NCBI GenBank assembly: GCA_028753945.1
Contig: JAPNXP010000001.1
Location: forward strand, 5,632,501-5,696,500
Reading direction: 5' to 3'
From: Hexactinellida sp. DTS-2022
Taxonomy: Eukaryota; Porifera; Hexactinellida
DNA length: 64,000 nucleotides
The notes beneath the pieces are model-generated. The model did no database searches. It was given only the letters and a program-made list of their open reading frames with translations, and was not told the DNA's origin. Both the position numbers and the translations under genes were made by a program. Shown here one piece after another: positions 55,518 to 64,000 of the stretch. The first letter of the stretch is position 1, and each line of letters opens with the position of its first letter.

Positions 55518-55527
55518 GTTGGACATC

Positions 55528-56311
55528 TTAACACTTGTACTATCCGTGAGTGCAGTATTGAAGATCATATTAGGATAACTCTTCAAGAGAAGCAACTACA
55601 TTACTAACTCCTCGCTTACACAATTCATTCTAGAATACACTTCCATGTGAAGATCAAGTACCGTAATATCTGGTATGTATATGATGGAATGGAAAGGCCG
55701 AAATTAATCAAGCGGAAAGGATAATCCATGATACTTCTCAAGGTCGAATAAACTGCGTCTTTTACGTGTTGACCTTTCAAACACTGTCCACTTGAAAACG
55801 ATTTTGACAATGTGAGACAATAAAAATAATATTGATTTTTGTTACTACGTATTCTTTGTTTTAGTGATCAATTAAAACAGTTGAGTTATACTTGTACACG
55901 ATGAACTTGTGCATGAAACATTTTTCCATTGTGGAAGTTTAACTTATGCACAAAACTGAATGCAATAAAATCATATCATCTTAAGTTTAGTTATGTACTC
56001 AACATTGTGAACTCTCTAATTTACCATAAATACTGAATAGAACAAATGCTGTTAACTTGATTGCCTTCTCCATGTCGTGAAAGTTGCATTAATATTTTTT
56101 CGTGCAATTTTGTATATTTTTTGTTCAAATTTAATGAAGTTTTGGTGTGTGTGCATGCATATCTACGTACTTATTAATTAAATATTTATTAATAATTGTC
56201 AATTATTCAGAAAATTAAATCGGATTATCATATCATCATAAAAGTAGTTCTTGTATCTGCCAGTGCTTGTTGGATATGTTAACTTAAGTATGCAATCATC
56301 ATTATTGGATC
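55528..56311. other. Non-coding, no gene recognised
   Basis: AT-rich with no notable frame or repeat. Confidence 0.4.
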
Positions 56312-56345
56312 AGGGTAGGGGCCGATTACATTCACATGATTACCA

Positions 56346-57427
56346 TTACGATCTATTTTTTAAAACGATTATGATTATGATTATGAATATTTGATACATG
56401 TTCCAAATTCTAGTAGGAAATGGTGGAACTCTTCTACTTTGATCAGGTAAACGTCTCCCAATGAATGGTTCTTCAAAATATTTCGCGACGTTAAGAACGG
56501 ATTCCGGGAAATCTGTCATCAGGATAGTGAAACAATCAGGAACATCTTCAGGGGCGAAAGCTAGGCTAGGTAGCAACTTCAACTTCAAGACAAATTCTCT
56601 ATCGGTTTGATACTGAGAAGTTAGCCCCTCGGGTTGAATCTTTCTGTAAATATTCTGTGAAAAAAGATGAAAAAACATCCTGAAATTACAGCAGGAAAAT
56701 TATTTTCGAAATAATTCATCGCAGCCTTCTCAAAATCAATCATTATGTTAGTTGGGTTTAATCCTGGTTCAAATTCACAAAGTTTGCTGAGAAGCTTATT
56801 GTAGGTAGTTTCCCTTTTATTGGATAGTAGAGCAAAAACAAGGATAAACGAACCCATCTTTTCAGCGTGTATGGTGTATAATTTAAAATAATATTCAGGG
56901 ACAACCTTAAATGTTCTGTCAGCATACCAGTTGGTAGATTGTTTGAGAATTGAAAAAATCTGGGATTTGAAAAAAACTATACATAATTGGGTTGTGGTCA
57001 CCATAGCCTGAATCAAATATAAGAATGGCTCATCTTTAAGAGTTACTTTGTAATGTTCTGGTATTTGAACTTCTGCAGCACATGTTGGATTGCCACAGTT
57101 CACGTCAAAAACGCTTTTGTAATTTCGGATGGTTCTCTTAACAGAACTTAATTTAGGAAGCTTTGCTATAGTTTAGGAGCTCATTGTCGCAATCCCATTA
57201 GACAATATCACCCGGGTACTTTCTTCAGAGTTTAATGAGTGTTGTTTGAGAGCATTATACCCTTTAAGCATATCGATGCGTGCAGAATCTGAGCCATTGA
57301 TCGACTAGAGTGAATCTCGTCGATAAATGTCGGCTTAATTACTTGATTATCTCTAGTCACAAACCCATTGCTCTACATCTTGTGAAGACTTGGTCAATGT
57401 ATAAACAAACCCTTCGATAGAGGCTTT
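56346..57427 (-). pseudogene. MULE-B transposase relic
   Basis: Minus-strand Mutator-like transposase. A FLYWCH-like start (GFVYTLTK then QWVC) lies near 57400-57340. The DDE-type core includes NWYADRTFKVVP (family WxxDGTF, with Gly changed to Arg) and MIDFEKAAMNYF. A frameshift falls within the conserved GCxFH motif at about 56670: the expected GCFFHLFSQNIYRKIQ is spread over two frames. The last part (56346-56678 frame) continues the catalytic region. The 5' part of the FLYWCH finger appears to continue beyond MULE-A, at and after 59837. Confidence 0.7.
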
Positions 57428-57666
57428 ATCTTTTCCTCGCATGCAGGTCAAAACGGCCACAAACCAAAATGGCCACAACCAAAACGGTCACACACCGAAA
57501 CGGCCACAAACCAAAACAATTTAATTGTAACAATAGAGAGGTTATTAAGTGACACCATGAATTGTAGGTCTTTTGTAATTTGTACAAAGTGATTTATCAT
57601 AACATTTATACTTTTGTAAGTATTTAATGAAGAAAATAATCAAATTATGTATTATTACCGTAACTA

Positions 57667-59571
57667 ATGTCAGATAATACACTAAAAGGAGCAGTGGTTG
57701 ATCCGTGTCTGGAATGTGGCCAAACGGTAAGGCCAAGGCAGGAAGCGATTCAATGTGAAAATTGTTCATTCTGGCAGCATCGCACATGTAAAACTGGCAT
57801 CTCACGTCACTGTTATCGGAGAGCGGTAAGAGGAGAAGAAGAAAAAGTGTGGAAATGCGCATCTTGTTTAGAAAGGATGAACCTTGAACTGCATTCTGAA
57901 GATTTGCCACTTTTGGAAAGTACAAGAGTATCACCACTTTCTATTCAAGAAAACAGTTGTGCCCTAGCATATGAGCAAATCAATTCGGCCGTTGAATTTC
58001 CAAACACATCCATTCCGCATTAGCCAAATCAATTCACTCAAGATCTAACTAATGATCTGATCTTCGAGGATTCAGACGAAATCGATATCCCTAATATTTC
58101 GACCGAAAATACAAACTTATTTCCAGATTTTATTATTCCAGATGCTTTACAAGAATCCTCACTTGACGGGTCTATTTTAGAATCTGGTAACACCCAAACT
58201 GATGATAACCCGACATTCCGTGTTATTACAAACTCCTCACAGAAGGGAAAAGATCTGTTGCTAGAGAAGGTTGCGTATTCCTACATAATAAAACTTCGAA
58301 GGAACATGGTAAACTATTGGCGTTGTAGCGTACGTAATAAGTCTTCGATTTGCCAGCAACGATTATTCAACACGGTAATTTGTTTACTCGTGGGATCAAT
58401 GCCCACAACCATTTAGCAAATCCAGAAGTAAACTTTAAGCCAGAGCTAAAGGTATTCGTAATAAATAGAGCCCAACGTGAAATATTTGTTCCTGCTGCTG
58501 AGATAGTCGAAAATGCACTCATACCTTATACAAATAATTTACAACCAGGGCTTCCAAGTCTAACTAATCTAGCACGAGCTGCAAACCGCGCCAGACAGAC
58601 TATTCGACCTCAAGATCCTGTTGATTTAGACTTCGAAGTAAATATGGACTATATTCCTGGAAACTTTTTACGTGGAGACATCAAGGTTGATGAACGAAGA
58701 CATCTCATATTTGCTACAGACCAAATGCTAAATATTTTATGCTGGGCTAAAAAGTGGTATTTGGACGGGACATTCAAAATCGTTAAGGAACCATTTACCC
58801 AACTATTTTCTATTCATGCTTTCGTGAAATCTGAAAGCTCAATTAAGCAGCTACCATTAGTGTTTGTTCTAATGTCGGGAAAACGCAAAAGGGATTACAG
58901 AAAAGTATTAACTAAGGTATTAGAATCTCTTCCCGGTGCACCAGCTGTTAGAAGTCTAGTGATGGATTTTGAATTGGCTTTATGGAAAGCGTTTCCAAAA
59001 GTATACCCAGGAGTGGTGCTTCAAGGTTGTTCCTTCCATTGGACACAGGCAGTATGGAGAAAGATTCAACTCTTGGGTTTGCAGTCACAATACATGAATA
59101 ACATTTCAACCCATGACTTTTGTCGAAGATTAATGGCTCTACCATTTCTTCCATGCGAGCACATAGAACCTGCCTTCAGAAATCTAGAAGAGCGCGCCAG
59201 TAGTGATATTGAACATCAACTGACAACTTATATAGATAGCCAGAGGCAACCGAAAGATTGGTGCGTATTCAATCAAACTGTACGTACCAATAAAGACGTC
59301 GAAGGATGGCATTTAAGAATTAATTAATAGTAGAGCTCGAAGAGGTCAATTGCAGTTTTATGTTCTGATAAAGCTTTTATATAAAGAGTCTCAAATAATC
59401 ACACTACAACTACATCTAGTTTCTCAAAATTTATTGAAAAGATATCAAAGGTTAACTTACAGGAAAATGCAGGCTGCAATATTCACTCTATGGGAAAAAT
59501 ATTATCAAGGGACAGTATCAGCTAGTCAAATGTTACGCGCTTGCTCTAGGCTTAATGGACCTCAATTATAA
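57667..59571 (+). pseudogene. MULE-A transposase: PHD-like finger, FLYWCH, MULE core (few breaks)
   Basis: Order of modules: a PHD-like finger (CLECGQTVRPRQEAIQCENC, WQHRTC, WKCASC; 57700-57880), a single TAG stop at 58021-58023, then an acidic linker in the same frame. A FLYWCH zinc finger (58215-58420) ends in INAHNH and has a one-base frameshift near 58355. The MULE core (58350-59327) has WYLDGTFKIV, MDFELALWKAF and GCSFHWTQAVWRKIQ; these carry the DDE residues and the C..H motif. After DVEGWH another frame change leads to the C-terminal piece (59336-59571) ending ACSRLNGP. Only one nonsense codon and two frameshifts were seen, so the copy is recent. Sequence errors could account for some. 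Confidence 0.82.
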
Positions 59572-59690
59572 CAAATCATACTTTAGGTAATTTTATTTAT
59601 CTATTTAATATTTATATTCACTATCATTAAGTCTCATTTTGTTATTTCCTTATTAATAATAATTACATTTTCTTACATTGTTTGTTTTTA

Positions 59691-59723
59691 CTGTGCCGAC
59701 TATACTTTAGTATAATGGCACAG
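59691..59723. repeat. 33-bp family T hairpin
   Basis: CTGTGCCGACTATACT and its near-complement AGTATAATGGCACAG form a hairpin. Related to the units at 15056 and 17441. Confidence 0.7.
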
Positions 59724-60366
59724 TAATGAAATTACTAGTTATTAATAGGTATTGAGACTGTGACCATTTTGGTTTGTGGCCGTTTTGTTTGTGGCCGTTT
59801 TGGTTTGTGGCCGTTTTGACTAGAAATCTTTTCCTCTAGTACTCCTGATTAATTCTATTGTGAGTGACTTTGACATTGCAGAATTGTAAAGTGATATTAC
59901 GAATAATAATATTTTAGGTTTGAAGACCATTTTTATATACAGTGCCGGGAATTTTGTATACTTTCGTCAAGATTGTGTGGCTATTGAAGATTATAGACAC
60001 ATTATTTATGTTATGAAACAACAAGATAGGTAATGAGTTTCTGGGATTCTTGATAATTAGAAAGACAGTGAAGATTAACAACATTACTATAAAATAGACG
60101 AGTTTTCCGTTGGACGAAAATTCTGGGGACGAAAATTCCAGGAACGAATATTCCGGGGACAAAAGTTCAAGGGACGAAACTTCCGCCATTCGATACGATT
60201 ACACTCTAATAGAATCATCTGATTATGATTACAGCAAATGTGTAATCGATTACGATTGTAATCGTAATCGGCCCCACCCCTGATTGTGATTACATACTAC
60301 ATTTCACAAAAAACATTTCGATCGCAAATAGAAACCTCAAACTTCACGATATGACTAATCATTAAA

Positions 60367-60894
60367 ATCCAAAATTTGCAGCCTGTGCCGACACATGTTC
60401 CTTTAGAGCAGGGGTTTTCAACCTTTTGTACCATGCGACCCCTTTTACAGATGTGGAAATGCTCGCGACCCCCACAATGTTAATATGAAAGTTTTTATTA
60501 ATGTGTAATAAGTATTCCTATTGTTTAATTAAATCGATGCACCTCAAGTTTCAAGCAAATTCTGACAATTATGAAATAACTACAAGGCTATATTTAAAAA
60601 TCATCTCGTATCCCTGAACCTCATTGCGTAAATATTGCATGTACATTACACATGCAGCACTGCATTTTTAAGTACATGCACAATGTCTACACATCATAAG
60701 CATATCAATGTGGATAATTTAAATAAGTTTTGACTTATATCTCTGTAGATTTCAACGATTTTATGTATAATTTCCGGAACTTTTCGCGACCCCCAGGTTG
60801 AAAACCCATGCTTTAGAGCACTATATTTTGGTAGTTGGTTAATTGATAGTGCCTCCAAAGGAACATGCTGTCGGCACAGGCTGCAAATTGTGAT
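60367..60894. repeat. F1 hairpin module, copy 8 (interrupted)
   Basis: The module is cut between CCTTTAGAG and CACTATATTTTGG by a hAT MITE (60409-60810). Confidence 0.85.
60409..60810. mobile_element. hAT MITE inside F1 hairpin
   Basis: 402 bp, with exact 8-bp duplication CTTTAGAG (60401-60408, 60811-60818). Ends CAGGGGTTTTCAACC and GGTTGAAAACCCATG. Confidence 0.94.
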
Positions 60895-62136
60895 TTTTTC
60901 GCCAAGTCATCATCACTATAAAGGTGTGAAATTATTTCAGAAACGTGTTTCAGAAGGCATCGACCCTTAGAGTGGTGGAAGTTTCCCTTTAGCTCACTTC
61001 ATTTTAGAGATATTCAAGTTTCAGTAGAATATAATAAGTGATGAGTCAGCATTTTTTATGTGCGTGTTGGGTGATCACCCAACATCAACCAACCCATTCG
61101 AATTATATAATTCACAAAATTGTAAAAACACATTTTTTTAGCGATGTCATCATCACCTCAAGGTGCCATGACCCATTTGTAGAGGTGTTACGTGGTATAG
61201 GGATCAATTGATAAATTTAAATTTTGTTTCCATCTTATATCATTCCTGAGATTAATGAAATTTAGCTAATTAGCATAAATATTAATTAATTTATTAATAA
61301 TTTAACACCATTATTATGTACAGCCAAATAAATAAAGTTCAATTATTTGCAATAATTATTAATCTAAATTGAATTTCACATTAATATTTGAATTTGGCGC
61401 ACTCGATAACCCCATTAATCTAATTGGAACCGTCTTGAAACTTAAACACAGAGCGAATTAATTAGAATTCAATCTTACACTATTGTTTAAACTTGCGCTA
61501 ATTATATTGATTCCACTTGTGTGATCGAGCAGGCTTCTATTTTCTAATTGAAAACTATGATTTTACATTACATAACAACAACACTGTGATTATATTTATT
61601 TCTGCGTAAATATTCTTGCACAATGGATACAATGACATATTTAACCCTCGTCTGGCTAGGAATGTAAAATTGAAACTGAAAGTTAATTGAATTTCAATTG
61701 AAAGTGAAAGTGAAAGTGGGTTTTTCTATTTATACCTTTTACCCCAAGCCAGCCGAGGGTTAAAACAAGTATAATCAATATATTTATTACAAGTTGAAAC
61801 AATGGAATTTTATTTAACAGTTTTAATAGAACTGAAATGTCAGTAAACAAAGAAATTTCAACCCCTATTTCTGGCATGAATTAAACCCACTATAAAAATT
61901 TGTCTATTCCCATCAGACGCAGAATTTTATCTTGAATCCAATAGTGAAATAAAATCGAGGGTTTCGTATAACATTTTTTGAGTTATGGGTCAAAAATGTG
62001 TCCAAAATTTGTTAATCAAATTCGTAACCCCGAGTGCCCATCTGTAACCCATGAGACACCTGTCCTGAAAATTTGGGTTCTTTGTTAATTACACTCTGTT
62101 CTGTGGATGAGCTATGGAAGAATAATAACAATAAAA
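60895..62136. repeat. F1 arms
   Basis: Non-coding mosaic of F1 arms. 60895-61250 is the inverse of 1-352; 61475-61640 is direct to 1290-1450; 61980-62110 is the inverse of 990-1110. A short GAAAGTGAAAGTGAAAGTG repeat lies near 61700. Confidence 0.6.
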
Positions 62137-62251
62137 ATCCCAAAATGCAGCTGTGCCGACGCATGTTCCTTTGGTGGCACTATATTTTGGTGGTGGTTTA
62201 TTGATAGTGCCTCCAAAGGAACATGCTGTCGGCACAGCTGCAATTTGGGAT
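62137..62251. repeat. F1 hairpin module, copy 9
   Basis: Full palindromic module; the outer base pairs read AATCCCAAAATGCAG and CTGCAATTTGGGA. Confidence 0.85.
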
Positions 62252-62650
62252 TTTTTTTCGCCATGTCATCATCACTATGAAGGTGTTAAATTATTTCAGT
62301 AAGGTGTTTCAAATGGCAACGACCCTTAGTGAGTTGGAAGTTTCTTTTTAGCTCACTTCATTTCAAAGATATTCAAGTTTCAGTAGAATATAATAAGTGA
62401 TGAGTCAGCATTTTTTATGTGCGTGTTGGGTCATCACCCAACAGCAACCAACCCATTCGAAATATAGAATTCACAAAATTGTATCAACACATTTTTTGAC
62501 GATGTCATCATCATCACCTCAAGGTGTCAAGACCCATTTGTAGAGGTGTTACGTGGCATAAGGATCAATTGATAAATTTGAAATTTGTTTCTATCTTCTA
62601 TTATCTCTGAGATTAATGATATTTAATTAATTAGTATAATAATTATTAAT
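62252..62650. repeat. F1 arm, inverse of window start
   Basis: Reverse complement of about 1-355. Non-coding. Confidence 0.6.
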
Positions 62651-62780
62651 ATTATCAGGGTTGCTAACCTTCCCGCTTTGGCGGGAGTCTCCCGCCTTTT
62701 TGCCTTTATTCTCTCCCATCCTCCCGACCTCCCGCCAAACTTTTAAAACTTTTTGGAAATTGTTTATATATTTATATTTA

Positions 62781-63138
62781 GGCCATATAAAATAAATAAC
62801 TTGTTTATCATCCCCGTCCGTCCCAATATTTACCCCCCGTCCGGATATATTTTATTATTATTTTATGAACCTAATCGTACAGATATTAACTATAAACTTG
62901 TGTAAAGTACTCCTAATTTAGCAATTTTTAATTAGTCTTGTATTTAGGGCATTACTTTCATTATTTGGGCATTGTCATGTGATATTTTAGTTTAATTTAA
63001 TTATTTATATTTATTGTTTGGCATAGGGCAATGTTTTTGCATATTAACGGAAATAAAAAATCAAAATAAAATCCCGTCCGCCGTCCGTATTTTCTGAAAA
63101 AATCCGGATTATAAACAAGTTATTTATTTTATATGGCC
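62781..63138. mobile_element. PIF/Harbinger-type MITE
   Basis: 358 bp, with inverted ends GGCCATATAAAATAAATAAC and its complement, and a 3-bp duplication TTA on both sides (62778-62780, 63139-63141). It interrupts a CAGGGTTGCTAACC MITE end that begins at 62657. Confidence 0.85.
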
Positions 63139-63642
63139 TTAATATACGGGGAATCTGACAGAAAAATCTAGCAATGTTGCTGTCAAGTTTTTCTCTTCAG
63201 ATTATTATTATTCATCATCTCAGGTTCAAAATGGAACCTGGTACCTTGTTAAAAATTTCGCCGACGACGTCCTATTTAACAAAAGCGATGACGTCATATT
63301 TAATGGTGATAAAAAATTAAATTTGATCGTATACTTAATCTAAATAGCTCATTCGAAAGAGCTAGAAGAGGAGAGTGATTTTCATATAGGAACTACACAT
63401 GTTATACTAAAGAGTCAAAAGTTACGATCGTTTATATATGTTTATTCTAAAAAAATTCTATTTTATTCTATTATTAATGCAATTTAATCCTTCTTTACTG
63501 CTATAACTTGTATGTAATCCTATCACCTGCTCAAAATTTACTAGTCTAATTCACCCAGCATAGATTAAATAGATTCCTAAGGTGGTGCTAGAGGAAGTCG
63601 AGATACTTAATTTATTCTGCTATTGTTTTGACACAAGTAAAA
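63139..63642. other. Non-coding upstream region of the last gene
   Basis: AT-rich. Ends with TTCTGCTATTGTTTTGACACAAG, another 3' splice-site-like stretch, five bases before the next start codon. Two GACGTCATATTTAA-like stretches lie near 63265-63300. Confidence 0.4.
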
Positions 63643-64000
63643 ATGGAAGAAACAGAAAAGAAGTCATATCAAAAGTGTGTACCTCTTTTCAGTCCTGGAA
63701 ACAAGGACAGTTTAAATTGTTTAATTTGCAATGAAGTAATAAGGAAAAAGGACGCCTATAGAAATATAACCGCTAGTGGTTTTGATAAATTTTATAAAGA
63801 TGCCAAGGATTGGAGTGAACTAAACATAGATAATCAAGATAAGGCACACATTTTTACTACCGTTTTAGAGAGGATTTCAGGGTTTACTGAAGCCAATGGT
63901 GCTGTACACAATTCATGCAGATTAAAATTTGGAACTAAAATTACTAGTTACTCTCTACGATATGAGCAAGTCTCCAAGGACATTGAAAGTGAAGAAAACT
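63643..64000 (+). CDS. Unidentified protein with N-terminal zinc-like module (partial)
   Basis: An open frame of 119 codons running off the window. It starts MEETEKKSYQKCVPLFSPG, then has LNCLICNEVIRKKDAY and, after about 65 residues, AVHNSCRLKF. A CxxC pair followed by HxxxC is the layout of a single zinc-binding module found at the N-terminus of many long transposon- or retroelement-borne proteins of invertebrates. I do not know its function. The start is chosen as the first ATG after an AG acceptor-like site. The rest of the gene lies outside the window, so it may be a host or a transposon gene. Confidence 0.55.
   Translation, partial: MEETEKKSYQKCVPLFSPGNKDSLNCLICNEVIRKKDAYRNITASGFDKFYKDAKDWSELNIDNQDKAHIFTTVLERISGFTEANGAVHNSCRLKFGTKITSYSLRYEQVSKDIESEEN

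Larger units (their letters stand above)
57439..59825. mobile_element. MULE-A, nested in MULE-B
   Basis: About 2.4 kb, flanked by an 11-bp direct repeat ATCTTTTCCTC (57428-57438, 59826-59836). The ends carry opposed arrays of GTCAAAACGGCCACAAACCA (from 57447) and GGTTTGTGGCCGTTTTGAC (to 59820), interspersed with variant units. Contains one nearly complete transposase gene on the plus strand. Confidence 0.85.
56312..60281. mobile_element. MULE-B with GATTACGATT ends (host of MULE-A)
   Basis: Outer ends CAGGGTAGGGGCCGATTACA and TAATCGGCCCCACCCCTG, followed on both sides by GATTATGATTACG-type repeats. The flanks ATTGGAT and ATTGTGAT differ by one base. It carries the minus-strand MULE transposase relic, itself split by MULE-A. 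Boundaries are inferred. Confidence 0.6.

Overview
This is animal nuclear DNA: AT-rich, gene-poor and packed with cut-and-paste DNA transposons. The evidence is spliced genes with GT-AG introns, animal families (NTMT1, HMCES, NFRKB, PARG, a TALPID3-like centrosomal protein), and animal transposon families (P with a THAP domain, Ginger/KRBA2-like, FLYWCH-type MULE, hAT, pogo, PIF/Harbinger). Every recognisable host gene has a 3' splice-site-like AG a few bases before its start codon. Three host genes lie head to tail with gaps of only tens of bases. That layout is typical of animals that trans-splice a leader onto operon mRNAs (tunicates, ctenophores, hydrozoans, some sponges and worms). I cannot name the species.

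Layout. 1-3.1 kb: foldback repeat arms, a hAT MITE and a MULE/RING relic. 3.1-6.5 kb: a broken P-element copy interrupted by two hAT MITEs and partly inverted. 6.7-8.4 kb: MITEs. 8.5-9.3 kb: NTMT1. 9.4-17.6 kb: foldback elements, hAT insertions, simple repeats and inverted blocks. 18.7-19.7 kb: HMCES. 20-22 kb: pogo- and hAT-type MITEs. 23.4-26.5 kb: an apparently intact P-element transposase with a THAP exon. 27.3-32.3 kb: a Ginger-like transposon with long inverted ends, one of which was split by a 1-kb palindromic element. 33.5-42.1 kb: a GC-rich gene island, NFRKB - PARG - TALPID3-like. 42.2-50.4 kb: nested MITEs and opposed repeat arrays. 50.8-55.5 kb: a decayed gypsy-type integrase and foldback repeats. 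56.3-60.3 kb: one MULE inserted in another. 60.4-63.1 kb: foldback arms with nested MITEs. 63.6 kb to the end: the start of a further reading frame that runs off the window.

How the genes relate. The operon joins a chromatin-remodelling subunit (NFRKB, INO80), a poly(ADP-ribose)-removing enzyme (PARG) and a probable ciliary/centrosomal protein (TALPID3). The first two are linked by chromatin and DNA-damage biology. HMCES, 14 kb upstream, is a separate DNA-damage gene that shields abasic sites. NTMT1 methylates protein N-termini and is not visibly linked to the others. Most remaining sequence is transposon. Many insertions keep perfect target-site duplications, so their order of arrival can be read.
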